From Tridacna crocea (Eukaryota > Mollusca > Bivalvia > Cardiida > Cardiidae), in the NCBI GenBank assembly GCA_943736015.1, contig OX031059.1, positions 48,557,159 to 48,621,158 of the forward strand: a stretch of 64,000 nt of DNA, given 5' to 3'. Within the stretch, counting starts at the first letter, position 1; the number at the start of each line of letters is the position of its first letter. This document shows positions 39,801-54,800 of the stretch, in pieces. Under the pieces are notes generated by a model. That model worked only from the letters and a program-made list of their open reading frames with translations. It had not been told where the DNA came from and did no database searches. The translations under genes were made by a program, and so were the position numbers.

Positions 39801-42800
39801 ATGAGGGAAACTCGCTTGGAAAGATTATTGTGCAAAGCACTGGTCAAAGTATCTCCAGGAAAACATTTAGATTACATGACAGACAAGAATGATCATGAAA
39901 GATAGATATACAGCGTAAGTGATATTGGGATGTGAATATTGAAACACTATTGTGGTTCACCATGGAGAGAAAGAGATGTTACTTGAGTAGCAACCACACC
40001 AGCCATTGCCTCTTGTTCCTCATTTTTTTGAATAGTTTTAGGTAAAATGTTCAGCTATATATATTTTTTCAAGAATAGATTTTAGCCCAACATATATCTG
40101 GAAAATGAGCAGTTGCTACTAGAAATACAGGTAAATGTTCGAATGCCCCTTTCTTTTCGCATGTTGTAGGCCATATGGATGAACCACACACGAAGAGTTT
40201 GTTCATAGATAGAAGTGAAAAAATTCTATTAAAAACGTTTTATCATCATCATCAAGGTATCGAGCGATTTTTTCCGTTTTGTAATGAACCTTTTCGAAAC
40301 CGATCGAATGCAAGACAAATGTATTTGTTTGCAGGGGTTATGATGTATTATTAGTTGTAAGGTCAGGTGGCAGGGGACTTGGAAATTTGTTCACGGCTGT
40401 GGTAAATCATGTCGCCGAAGGCAAGGTGGGGACATGATTTACCACAGCCGTGAACAAGATTCTCTGCCTCTGCCACCTGACCGGTCAACGAATTTATTAT
40501 TCTGCAAAGTTTTACCATTCCAACGTTTGTTAATGGAATTTTACCTGTTCTTTGGTTTAAAAAATGATTAGATCGAAGCTGACGAAGTAGATTTCCCTTC
40601 TAAGTGCCCCATTTCAATTAAAACTGACGTCACTGGGAAATGACGTCACTGAAACCTTGGTAATACATGCTAAAATAAGCAGCTTAGCGCATAATCTTGG
40701 TGTTAATCTTGATCGACGCCGCATTTTTTGCCGCCATTCTTCAGAGTTTTGTCAATGTGAAAGTAACAGAACTTCTGATTGGCTAAACCATTCGGTTTAG
40801 TCAATCAGAAATCCTATTACTTCCACAGTTAGAAAATCTGGAAGAGTTAGACAAAGAATGTTCTTAAGAATGGTTGGTGAATACGGACCCTGATTTTGAT
40901 GTATACTGCCTGATATCTTGTAAGGTATCCAGACCAAAATTACAGTAAAACTTCTTGATCAGAGCATCTGTTACTGGTTGAATAATGTCTATTTAATTTC
41001 TACTGAAAGGAATATCTCTTCACCGGACGAAAATAAACTATAAATGCCCGAATTTGAAACATTTTCAGACGATATTTCAAATGTACCTCTTCTCATGGAG
41101 GTTTCCTCTTTTTTTTTTCCAAAGTAAACAAAGTAGCGTCTCATTATTACTCTCGTTAAGCCTATACCATACATTCCCGACCTTCAACAACCTTGTGGAA
41201 GAAACTTTCTGAAAACGTTGGAGGGAAAAGGAGAAAATGCCAGTAACCAGCAATTTCCCCCTTTTTCCACAATGTTTTCCAACCCTTTGAATAGATCTAT
41301 ACAAATTTCAATTTTAAGTTACATTGTTTCTGTAGTGTGTAAAGCTTTCCATATGGAAAAGTCTTTTTATTTTATTGTCAAAACGTTGTCACGTGACTAG
41401 TGCGCACATTAGGGATTGAAAACACCGTGGAGAGTCAAAGGACCCTCCCCAAGGTGGTCTTGGAGAGAACAATAATGGCAAATTCATATTTTGGGAAATA
41501 GTCCAACTTTTGTCTTCTTTTTGACGGTAATAAGCACCCAAATAACACAGTAATTGCAGAATGTCACTTTCAATAACCGTCTATAAAACGGGTCCATTGA
41601 TTGTCTGCGAGAACATTTATTCTAAAGTAGATGTTTTATTACCGCTTCCCCTTTGTAATGATATTTGCAGAGTTATTTTTGTCAGATTTCTATGGAATGT
41701 TCCAAAGATTAGATCTGTACATTTATGATTTATCCATCTTTATCAATTTTCAAATAATCCCATGTTTTAGCGACCCTGGAGAGGAATTACTTTGAAAAGT
41801 TTCTGGGAAAGGGATAATGCTAGCACCAAGCCTCTTTTTCCTGTCAACGGCCATATCTACCTGTCAAAGACAAAACCCATAATTCAAGCGATAGTTAGTA
41901 CCGTCTGCACTCGCTTTCAATTTGATTAATTCTAAAAGTTCGTCATCTGGTAGGGAGCTACCTAGTTACAGAAGTCAATATCTTAGGCAAAAATACACAT
42001 GGACCACGCTCTGCGCAGTCCGGCAAGGCTAATATAGGTCGAAACCTATCGTTTAATTTTCTGCATGCTGAAGGAGCATTCTACCTCATGATTCAGTCAG
42101 TAACGAGACATTGTAAGTTGTATGATCAAGTGCAGGGAACTTGAAACTAGTTCATGGCTGTGGTGAATCATGTCACCCCGAGCCGCAATCTCCGAGCAGT
42201 TGTCGTTCGTTACGCTCACCATACATCTCTGCAATGGGCTAAATGACAAGAATCTTGTCAAACCGAGCAAAAGATGTTTTGTTACTGTAAACAACTATTT
42301 CATGTGTAACATTATAAAGTAGACAAAGGAAATATGATTCTGGATACATTATAAGTGCATTCAAACTAACGAATTTACCCGTAATCAATGGAACTATTAA
42401 TTTCGAGCTTCTTCACTTATCAGACTCTTACGCCAAATTTAACAAAAATGGCTGCACCCATGAATGATGACAATAGTTTTGACAAACCGATTGACTTTAG
42501 TTTGTAAGATTAAAGAACAAGTGATTGTCCTTCAAAATGCATATAAGTTTTTCAGAATATCGTTCTTTTTCACATTTCCAACCACTTAGTCTGATTGGCC
42601 GTATGCTGTTTGAACAGCACCAAAAGTAATCGGTATTGGCCTTTCTGTCACAGGCGTTTGTGTCGCCATTTTGAGTTCTGGTCATGTGACGAAATTATCA
42701 AGTAATGACGGACTATTTTCTAAGCCCACTATAGAGGTGAATGTGAATGATCCGGAGTGCAAGAGAGTGCCTGAGCCGAGGTGGCGACATGATTCACCAC

Positions 42801-45800
42801 AGCCGTGAACAGGTTTCCAAGTCCCTTGCCACCTGACTGTCCAACGGATTTATTATACTATTCTAATGTTTATTATGCGAATTTTAATCTGGTTTTGGTT
42901 TATAAAATTGAGTACGCTAAGGAAATAGAATTTCCTTTCAGAGTGCCCCAATTCAATGACAACTGACGTCACTGGAAAATGATGTCACTGAAAGCGCTGA
43001 AACCATGGTAATACGTGCTAAAATGAGCAGCTTGGCGCATAATATTGATGTTAATCTTGATCGAAGCCGCCATTTGGGATGTTGTGTTGATCGTGTCTTC
43101 ATTTATACGGGGCTCCCGAAAAGGAAAATACATTTACGTTCGTTTTACCAGTGTACATGATACATGTATATATATTTGGGGCACATTATCCAGTCAGATC
43201 ACGAGAGATTTCTTTGCAGTAGACTATGATGAAATTGATTTTATGAACTCAGAATGATGTGATAACTTGCTTGGTAAACAACATTATGGAAATTCATCGA
43301 AGCCGTTCTGCTAGGGTGAGGTTCATACTAACCCTTGTCTTGCTGTGTAACTTAAACGATACCTTAAAGTGGAAACTCAAGGGTTGCTATTTCAATTTTT
43401 GGGGAGAAATATCTCCTCAGACAGCGTAGATGAAAGGTGAGACTACACGTTTTGTGCGCTCTGATCTTGATCTACACTGTCTGCAAAAGGTCAGTAAGTC
43501 GCGATCAGCTGCCAAAGGGTTAAAAGGAAGGAATAGGCTTGGGTTTTGTCTAAATCACGGCATTTACAGGTAGAGGATTTACAGGTTCAAATCGTTCAGC
43601 GCCTAATGACTGACTGCATGATATAATGAATAACTGAATGGATGGATGGATGGATGGATAACTGGCTCTCTGAATGAGAAGGATGATGTTCAAAATCATT
43701 ATAGAATGAATGACTAAATGGCTGGAAGGACAGATGGCGAGCTGACTAACTACCTATTATAATTAATATAGAGGATTAAAAGGTGATTTAAGTGATGGAG
43801 AGTGGACGGGCCCGACGGTGGGACAAGGGGACTGATGGACGAATGTACGGGGAAACAACCAGCTGGCTGGTTGTCTGTATGAAGAATGGGCAGAGACGCA
43901 TGATGGCATGAGTGAATGGATAAATTGAATATTATAATTGGTGTGCAACACGCGAAAAGGGACATTCGGACATCTGCGTAAAGTGTCGTCTCGGATCAGC
44001 CTGCGCAGTCCGCGCAGGCTAATCCGAGACGGCACTTTACGACTACATTAGATTTTGTGCTACAGCAGACATGCGCAAAACAGAAAATGGCATTAAAACG
44101 GAAAGTGCTGTCTCGGATTAGCCTGCGCGGACTGCGCAGGCTGATCCGAGACGACACTTTACGCAGATGTCCGAATGTCCCTTTTCGTGTGTTGCAAGCC
44201 ATATCTGACTAGATGACTGAATTGATGGATAAGTGTCTGAAATACTGTCTACCTGAATAATTGAGAAAGCGTATGTCTGACTGACCGTCTGGATAAATGA
44301 CAAGGTAAATAATAGAACGGATAAAAAGATAAAACTTGTGAGAAGTAGACATACACCCTGGCAGACGTTAACTGTCTGCCAGACGACAAGATATTAGACT
44401 TGTCCAATTTTAAAGGAGTTCCAGACGACAAGTTAAATGTGACGCGAATTTTGGAATTCGTCGCTGATAGAGTAGAAAACATTATGGACAAAAAAAAAAT
44501 GAAATAAAATACTGATTTCCAGCATTTTCTCTTTTTCCTAAAATGTTTTCAGCAAACTTTCTTCCGCGAGGTCTTTCAAACTCGTGATTATGCCGTAAAT
44601 GATGTTTTAGACTGACCATGAATTCGGTTTTGGACCGAGACATGTTGCTCAGTTGTCAACATTCAGGATGTGAAATGAGAAATGTCGATGGTTTGCTTCT
44701 CAACAACTTTGCCAGAGTTGATGATATTTATTGCTTAATATAATAGATAAATATAAATAAATTTATTTATTGATAGGATTCATTCGTTGAACTGTTCAAC
44801 ATCATTTCGACAATGTTAATACCGGAGAGCAGCTAGTCTCCTGGGAAAATATATCGTGCAAAGTAGGTCTACCATTAAAAGGAATTGCAAGACAGCGCAG
44901 ATAGGTACACCGGTAGCTACGATAGGTGTAAAATAGAAATAATGCTGCAAACGGTGCTTGATACAAAACAGACAAGCAAATCTTTTCCGTGATGGTTCTC
45001 TCGTTGATTTAAGTCGTCAATGATTTATTAATGTGACTTCTCCACAACTCAAACAATAAAAGAGCACAGGCCAGCAATAAAAACAACAAAGAGCATCATT
45101 ATCGACTCGATGTGTCTATATTCTAGACGTGTTTAACCTTCTTACAAAGCCACCCTGTACTTTCTTTACGGCCTCTAGATAGGGAAGGCTTTTAACCCGT
45201 ATCCTGCTTAATAAGTGACATAAAACTTTCAAGTCAATAGCGAAAACCCCAAATTTTACTCTTCATTTTTTTTTATATCTTTAACTTTCAAGTCAATAGC
45301 GAAACCCAAATTTTACTCTTCAATGTTTTTATATCTTTCTCTCGGACAGTGTTGATTAAGGTCAGACTGCATGTTCTATGTTGTTGACCCTGATCTGTAC
45401 TGTCTGCAGAAAGGTCGTTGAGTTGTGCTTAGCACCCGGATCACTAGACAGTCTGGGAAAAGGCCAACAATACATGTGACCGACATTTTCACATTTTTCT
45501 ACTATGTCATATACCTTTTAACGACAAACCCCTCATTATGGCAACATTCAATTTGGCGTCCGCACATGCTTTCAGAATGAACATCTCTGTAAAATTTCGT
45601 CGTCCGGTACAGGGTTACGTGCCCCGCAATATGTTGTATGTATAGATACAATCATAATTTGCCTTCCCTGTCTGCACTCTGACGTACCAGAGCCCACAAA
45701 ACACGATATATTGTCTAATCTTACGATTTGCTTATCTTCACTGTCAATAAATGTTGACCTCTATCTTTCTATGTTGGCTTCATTGATTAATATTAAGGTT

Positions 45801-48800
45801 TCTCCTATCACATTGCACCATTTTCTCTTTGGACTAAAATGTTTCTTTTTCATACCAGAAACAAAAAGACAAAGGAGCAGAAGGGTTGAGTAGTACGTCG
45901 CAACTCAATCCTACCCATATATTTATCGCCCAGTATTGCAACCTTTGTATTTTTTCGTCCGCATTAAAAATATTTATTTTCGCGCTAAAATCAACCCATG
46001 AAAATATTGTCCCCACCTACGTACCAGACCTTTCTGCGCCTAAGAATCAGAACCTTCCTATTGTGACTGATTTTTGAGCATCATTCTTTTTCATAGGTAC
46101 TAATAACACAGGCGAGTAAAGAATTGAACTCTATGTAGATTTGTCCGAATTGAAAGCATTTGCTATGGACAATGTTAATGTGGTTCAAAAGTTAAAGCTT
46201 GTCTATTATAAGGTAGACAACTTTGGAGAAAACGGACAATGTGTTGATAACCATTATTTTTTTCTTTTTCTCACACTGTTTTCTGCAATAAATGTTTCTT
46301 ATAAAGTACGTGTATGTGAACTGTTGCTGTTTTAACCCTTTACCAAACAATCCCTGGTTTTTATGACCCAGAGATCGAAGCTTTTTGAAAACATTGTGGG
46401 AAAAGGAGAAAATGCTGGTTACCAGCATTTTCTCCTTTTCCCACTATGTTTTCACCTTTCTGGAAACACATTTCGTTTTTTGGTTTACATTTATTTTGTG
46501 GTCTTCAAGTGCTCTCAATTTGGACCGGTCTAAAATTTTGTCATTTGGTAAAGGGTTAACTAATGACAATGTTGTAGCTTCTCCTCATGTAACCATTCAC
46601 CCTCCGGATTCGCCTTTGTGGAATTGTGTTCCATTCTTGAACAGACGTATCACAAAGTTTCTAGATAAAACTTCCTGGTTAAAAGTCGAACTTTCAACTC
46701 ATGCAAATTGTACTGCATGGGATAAAGATCAAGGGATCGGGCTGGTCAGTTCCGACGTGCACTACCCTCTCAGACAATTAAAAGTATGACTGCCTATCAT
46801 GGGCAGTTTCTCGATACCATTGGGCAGTCAGTATACCGAACAAGGACAATGAGGTCTAGGCTACCACCGAGGTTTATTCAGCCCCGAATCAAGAAAGAGC
46901 CGCGTCACTAGCAGAATTTAAATAGTCTAAGACTTACCTGTATGGAGGGTGGTCATCCACCCATTCTTGTCCATCCATCATGGTCCACCAACCCACACTT
47001 GTGGTCGCTCCTAGTCCTAAGAAAACGATACAATTATATATACAAGATCTAATTATCCACACACCACTTCAGTGCGTTTTTGTCCGAGTTATCTGCCTGA
47101 GAACAATATATCAGATTACATTCTGAGGTTTGATATGTGCCTGGTTTTGTGTCGCAAACGGTTACTGCGAGCACAGATGACCAAAAGGACATTTTTTTTT
47201 ACCGAAGAGGTTGCTGTTTCTGTGTCATCATCGTAGGACCAGAAGGAAGCAGTGTTCTGTTGTGAACACTACCTGGCTCTGGTAATAACGGTTTTGTGCA
47301 AGCCACAGTTTGGTGCAAGCCAAGCGTCTAAACAACATCTCAATGGATATCCGCTTGATCCATCGTCCAAACTGTCCTTCTCATTCCTTCTCTCCTACAG
47401 TTTTTTCCCCACAAGGAAAGTTTCGCCTATTGTTATTCATAATCTTAGATAATCTCAAAACACCACTTAAAACTATGTTCTAGAAAAATTTCACAAGTGC
47501 ATGGCAATCAAACATTACAATGCTAAGTGAAATATTTTGTGAAATGCAAAGTTTCAGAAGTATTCATTGAATTTTGAAGAGTAGGCAGTAAGGGTCAATG
47601 ATTAAGGGAACTAATGCATGCATAGTACCCTGTGATATAGCATGGCTAAATTATTAATGTATCTGATGCTTTTGTGTTAGTCTGTTTGCGTGAAAGGTGC
47701 CAACTTAACACGATGAGCATTTCAACACATCGCACGGTTACGAAGTCCTTAACTAATGTATATTGTCATCTGTTCCCTTTTATCTAGAAATTCGACTTGA
47801 AAATATACCCAGGAAGATTTGGTTGGCTTTTCTGAATAACGTTTCAGATACGTTTGAAATTGAATTTTGACCAAGTACTTCGATGAACCAATCGAATTTT
47901 TTAATACGACTATGACGCTGATAAACCGAACACTGATGGGTTTTTTTTTTTTGATCACAAAGAAGGGGGACAATCGATTTAACCCTTTCCCAAACAATCC
48001 CTGGTTTTTACGGGTCTGGAATAGTAGCCTTTTGAAAACATTGTGAAAAAAGGAGAAAATGCTGGTAACCAGCATTTTCTCCTTTTCCCACAGTGTTTCC
48101 TACCCTATTATAGACAGAAATCATCTTTTCAGCAAGAGTTGGATTGTCGTCTGCAAATGCTTTCAATTTGGTCTAGTCCAAAAGTTTATCGTTTGGGAAA
48201 GGGTTAAATTGTATTTTGAATTAAAATAAAATGGGGTTTAATGATTTTGCAAAAAGTATCGACGAGTGTCTGGCTGCGCAGTCCACAGGGTCGGAACTTT
48301 CTGCGGTTTGAATTTTTTTGCGTGTCAAAGGACCATTCTACCACATCATTCATTCCATTGTCAGACAAAATGAATTAATGGATACATAGTAAAGTGAAGA
48401 CTTGCTTGGTTTAATGCATCACGGATACTGTAGTACGATGGCCTGTCCACATTTAAAGCGAAATTATTCCTCAAAATTCAAATATATTTTACCCCGCGAA
48501 ACTGATGTATGACGCCCCATTCCCCCGCCTTGTTTTAACCCTGGGGAAAACACTTCTGAAAGCCTTATGGGAGAATCCAGGTAACCAGCACTTTCTTCAT
48601 TTCAAAAAATATGTATTGACTTAAAGAAAAAAATCATTGTTATCGCCACTTTTAATTTGACGTCTGCAAATGATTTCATTTTGAGGAGTCTAAAATTTTG
48701 CCATGAGCAAAAGAGTTAATCAGTGTTATTGTGGGACAGTGAGATTCTATTGACACCACAAATTCTCTCTCCATCGATACTTTATTGGAGAGGTCATCAG

Positions 48801-51800
48801 ACCTCTCCAACAGTTAGGAGTTTAAAAGGCAGACTGCTACAGAATTTGCTGTCTAATTCTATGTCTCCTAGCCTAATTGTTCTGATACACAGTCTGTTTC
48901 GGCATGGTTTTGTAAATAAAGCGAAATAAAAAAGCGAAACAGGAGATAGACGTCGTTCATTTTTATAAATGATGAATTTCAGAAAAGATTTAATCTAGTA
49001 ATTTGCCATGGCTGCAAATAACCTCTCTAATAATTGTAGTTTTTTTTTTGCGTTAAGCACATATTTCAAGCAGAAGAAAAACTAAGAAAAAATTCGTCAA
49101 AAAAGAGATAGAAGACCGCTGGACCAGAACATGCAACTTGAAAAGGCGACAAAAAGGTCAAATTACATATGAGGTTTCTATGCGGCGTCTTTTTTTCTCG
49201 TTTGTTTACATGTGCCAAAATATATTGAAATTGAAAGCCAATAAATTATTTGAAAACATTGATGGTGACCTCTGGGGTTTACATCTTTGAAAAGCACCAC
49301 TTTCCTTTTTTTTTCGTTGTAGCTGTCTGTACTGGCTTTTAACCTACATTTTTGGTACTGATAAAAAACAAATAATTAGAAATTTGTGATTGGTAAAAAA
49401 ATGTAGACATGTTTATTCTAAAGCCCCCTTCCTATTTGCTGGCCAAGTTACGCCGTCAATCTTTTTTAATATTTCTTGTTTACCCTAAACCAGCTAGATT
49501 ACAGAAATGAAACTTTCAAGTTAATAATAACATAATTAAAAAGAAGTTTAGACTTTAGAGCCATTTCAGAGTTTTTTTTGTGGATAAAATCTCTTTAACG
49601 GACAGTGTAGATACAGGATCAGACTGCACGTTCTGTGTAGTCTGATCTTGGATCTACACTGTCCGTATAAGGTCCTATAGCAGCCTAAGGGTTGATACAC
49701 CCATCAATCATTAAAAAATGCCGAAAAGTAAACAAGAACATCATTTGTCTGCCTGTGGTATTATGGAATTAATCAAATATAAAGTGAAACGAATTTATCT
49801 GTGAAAAATTGTGATAACTGATGGTATCACTTGATCGTTTGGCATTTCTCTACAGTTCTATTATGGGAATTAGACCTTATCAAACACGCTTTTAACACCT
49901 AACATGCCATACAAGTGAAATGGACCTTTAAAGCCGATACTGAAACCCAAATGTTGATATTTCAATTCAGAACTCCAGATAAGCGGGAGTGATGGTTTTC
50001 TGAATCCATCACTTCTCTTCGAAACCCTATTTTGTGGGTACTCATTAGAATCGTCTTGATGAGACGATTCTAATGAGTACCCATAACATAGGGTTTAGTG
50101 GAGAATAAATAGTATATTTTATTTTGAAATCACAATCACTCCTTTTAGGAAGTGTATATTTAATTTTAGACTGCACATTCACACACAGCCAAGGGATTAA
50201 GTCTTTGTCAAAATGACAAAATTTGACCCTTGTCTAAAAAGTATTTGCAGATGAAAAATTAAATGTGACTCAAAGGTCAAGATATGTTTTTGAAGGCGCT
50301 AAAAACATGTTGGGAAAAAGAGCAATGATGAAAACCAGCATAGCTATTTTCTCCTTTTTCAATGATGTCTCCTTAAGTCTTCTACATCAGCATTGTTTAA
50401 GTTTGGATTATGAAAGGGTTAAAACTAAACCTTTAATCTTCTTGTAGAGGTCTTTAGGCGCTTTTGCTGATGGTTTGTTTTTTTTTTTCAACATGTTTCC
50501 CAACGAAGAAAATAATCGCAAAAAAAACCCATTTTTTTTTTTATTTTCACAATGTTTGGTGATCATATTACAGTCTACTTATTTAAGAAAAAAGATTCCT
50601 TCGGATTTGCATTTAGATCTATCTAAATTGATCAATCAGGGAATGGGTCTGGGCGACAAAATGGCGGATGAATATCATATATTTCGGATACTTCGCACTA
50701 CATTATCTTCTCCCAAATCATGGCGCACTTCTCCAGATTTAATGATGTATTAGGATATTTTCGGTATTTCCTGTCTCTTAATTAAGACCTGACGTCAGAT
50801 ACATCTTTTCGTAAAGTCCTTTTCTAAACAATCCCTAGTTAAAATAACCTTGAGTAAAAATGCTTTTGAAACATTGTTGGAAAAGGAGAAAATGCTGGTT
50901 ACCAGCATTTTCTCCTTTTCCCACAATGTTTTCTCTCTCTTTTCAGAGGCGAATTTCATTATTTTTGTATGGATGAGAATAGCATTTAGTCACATGGGAA
51001 AGAGTTGATATCATTCTTCATACAGTTTTTATTACTGAAAAGATTCACCTACGCTTTTCTTGATTGTATCCCACACGTATCCACGACTCGAGTCTTTCTT
51101 ATTTTTTGAGGCACCTACGTGGCTCGGTGATTAAAGTGTTAGACTAGAAACGAAGGTCTCGTGAAGCCGGTTCTTTGGCATGGAGCTAGATCTGGATGAA
51201 GTATCTTTTGGCAAGGCACTACAGAGTTACAACAACACGAAAATAAAACAAGACTGGTACTTCTGTGCAGTCAAATTTATATTTGGACTATCCGAAAATC
51301 CCATACACTTACCCCAATACAACTATGATTCTGAAAGGGTTACCCTAGGTACGGCTTTGTCCAAAAAAGCCCATTGTTACGAGCCAAGCTTTACGAGAAA
51401 GAAAACCGGCTACAACCCTTTAACAATTAACAATATTTATTGTTGAACAAAGACAAATGAGTACAATCAGAGTTAAGTTCGAATGAAATTTTGAAAATTT
51501 TCAACCTTAGAACAACAAATAGAATAAGTCCCTCAAACTTAAGAATTATGTTTAGACTAAAGTCAAAGGACTGAAAGTCCTGAAAAGCGGTTTTCTTGAA
51601 CAGTTTTAAGCTATGATTAGATGAAATGAAAAGTTTTAAGAAATTATTACAGCTAATAAAAGTTTCATATGCAAGTAAGTAGAAGTATAATCAAGGACAA
51701 TGGGTGTCAAAGTTGTTCTTCCAAGTGTGTTGTGCAGCCATTTTATTTTACTACTTATTAGAGTGGTAATATGAGGCAATGACTTGACGTGTTTTTATTA

Positions 51801-54800
51801 TAGTATTATATTTCGGACTTTAAATACGCATAGGACTGTATATCGTGTTTCAAAAAGAGTGAAGTTAGGGTGTAGCAGTAAGATGGTAAGTGTGCAGATG
51901 TGTACACATGACAGTATCTGGTTTGGGTCAAACTGATAACATTTTATAGTTTTAAAAAAATATTTTTCAAGATTAACATCAGCATAAAATGAGAAAGTTT
52001 GAGAGGAGAAATGAAATTTTGTGCCTTCTGGTCGAACTCTTTACCAGAGGACAAAATCTTTTACATCGTTTACCCGCCCGACCCCCCCCCCCGCAAAAAA
52101 AAAAACTATTCGAATTTTAACGCTTTCACCAAACTCAAAAAATGACTTATCACTAAGTTTCATTTGAAAAATCATTACTAAAGAAGAAAGATAAAAAAAA
52201 GATTTAGGAAAAAATGGTGTTTACTTAATGGGCTACATAGCCTCTTTGGTATTATTAGATTTCATGCCACAATTCTGAAAAGCCTTATAATCAATAACAA
52301 GTAACATCGATAAGGATTCATATTCAAATCAGTATCAAGACACCATACCTGATGTAACAAAAAATAAACCGGATGACCCATTGCTAAGGTACAATTCCAT
52401 GATAAAACGCCCAAAATTGCATCATTTTACTTAATCTAAACATGCACTTCATATGAAAAGAAATATATATATGTCGTAGTATTTATTGGTATTTTACAGA
52501 AAAAATTAATACACGGAATGAAAACTGGACATCTCCCTTTTTTTTAGCATTAACAAGTATTCCAATAAATATGGCTCCGATTATGGTACTTTGTATGGGG
52601 TAAAGGTTAGAAAACATTCTTGGGGAGAAGAGAACAGAAGTAATGATGTCTTGCTATCCAACAATGTTTTCATAAACCTTTTCACAAAGTGCCCATAAAA
52701 CATAGGGTTTATTGTGTGGTTGAGGTCTAAAAAAGAAAAGTTCCCAAAAAATTCTCCAAAATTGACTTTGAATGAAACAGAATTCAAGGGTCAAATATAG
52801 GCCTTATGGACAAACCATTATGAATACTAATTACATGAATCCGTAACAGTTTTGTTAAATAGCCTCCCAAGGCTGGGATTGAATTCAGAACTTAAAGGTC
52901 CTAAGGTACCATATATTGCTGTAAAAGCTAGCTCTGTAGCAAGACAGTATCAGTGTTCCCTTGTAGGCCTACAACAGTTGCCATACCAATCTGTGGGATA
53001 AACCAGTATACAGCATATCCATGTCGGGTTTCTTTGGCAGTTGTCAACTGGATATGACGAATATTTTGTTTGGGGTTTATTTTAATACTTTTTCAAACAC
53101 TCCGTGTCCATAACCCTGAAGGAAATCCAAAATAGCATGCCAATATAACTTCAATTTTACTATGCTAGGCTGTCTGATCTTAATCTAATTTTGCTACATT
53201 GCAAACAAACTTTCCTCATTCTGTGGTATAAAGTATATACTGTTTTGAAAGTACTATGTGCTAGGTTAAAAAAAAATCACACACACAGAGGAGTCCTCTA
53301 TGAAAACTAAAAACAGTGGTATTTAGTATTATGCAATTTCTTACTGAATGTACCTTGTCCTTTCCATGACTCTAACACCCAGAAATCCCGTCGTGGTTTC
53401 TTCCTTATTCTGCACAACTTGAAACAACATGTATAAATTTCAAAATTAAAAAGCCAAATTAGAAACAATATTTGATTGTTCAGATACAATGATTCCTTCT
53501 TTTCTTGGAGGGAAATGTTCTTGGTTTTATTCCTGAACTAAGAGCGTTATGTTATAGTCTAAAAGGTGAAAACTAAATGGTGAGTTCAGTATTTTGTAAG
53601 ATTTAGGCCATGTTTAATTCATGAATATTGAATGTACCTTCTTTCTGTTACATAAATAAAAGTTTACTTTGCATCATCATAAAGACACAAGTCAAGAAAA
53701 TAATGATTTCACAAAACTAAGGTCAACTCATGCAACTCATGCAGTGCCACAAACCATGAGATTGGGTGTAACTACCATCAAGAGTAACTTGATACTGACC
53801 TTTGGCGATTACATTAGTTTCAACAGTGTTTCAATATTACAGTGACAACAACTCGTTTGTGTACCTCTCTAGCTGTAATAGGGCTAGGCTGGTTCTCCGC
53901 AGTGTCTTTTCTACAGGCACTCCTACAAAATCCTGGCACCTAGGTGAGGATAAAACCCGGGATAATTCATCATACATCTTCACCAATCAACCACAGTCTC
54001 GACGTACCTAACGAAATAAATGAATGAAATTATGTATTTTCAATGCTGTTTTGGTGCATTTTAAAAAAGAAAATTTAGTCCCTGTACATTCAAGCTCAGA
54101 CGTTATACTCTGTGCTGTCTGAACTTTGATTAAAATACAATTAAAAAAAACCTACTGTTACACTTAACTATAAAAAAGCAGCTGTCATAAAACATTTAAA
54201 TTTAAATAATACCATTTTGAAGAATGGAAAATATTGTGGAATTGACAATCTGTGATCTTGTGATCGGGTCGTAATAATGTTAGTCACTGATAGAAAAAAA
54301 AAGAATATTAAATTTAGGCAAAAGTTAATCAAAAGATACATGTATCTGGCAGGTTTTAACCTAGTTTTGAAATTAATTTCTCCGTCAGCGACTAACACTT
54401 GGACAATGACAGATTGTCATCTTTATAATAATTTCCATACTTTTATATTGTATGATATAGATTGAAATGCATTTAAAAAGCCGATGTGTTTATATTTGAC
54501 CTTATTGTTACCGGATATTAGGCTTAGTTAGTGGATGTCTAGTTCATTGAGGACATGAATCCTCAGTATAAATTCATGTTACGGGTTCGTATGGGGCCGT
54601 TTGTAGGGTAATACCGTTTGTAAACGAATGGTTTCTTCATGTTCATTCGATAAATGGAGAGAAATCTTGGAAGCTCTTCCAATGCAATCTTGGATAAATC
54701 AAAAGTCAAATAAATTTCTTCTGGTAGACCACATGATCTCCATTTCTTTAAATGTTTCACAGAATGTTTAAAACATTCGGAAATTCATCGATATACGAAG

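Noticed and set aside
43750..44303. Four overlapping minus-strand frames of 61-90 codons
   Set aside because: They lie across GATG repeats and the family C palindrome; their peptides (GHLRKVSSRISLRSP-like) recur at each copy of the element.
46385..46789. 134-codon plus-strand frame
   Set aside because: It begins in the family A core hairpin and continues into intron without any recognised domain or splice sites.
51112..51182. Possible functional tRNA gene
   Set aside because: The box A region is tRNA-like but the acceptor and anticodon stems do not pair and box B is weak; a SINE head fits better.
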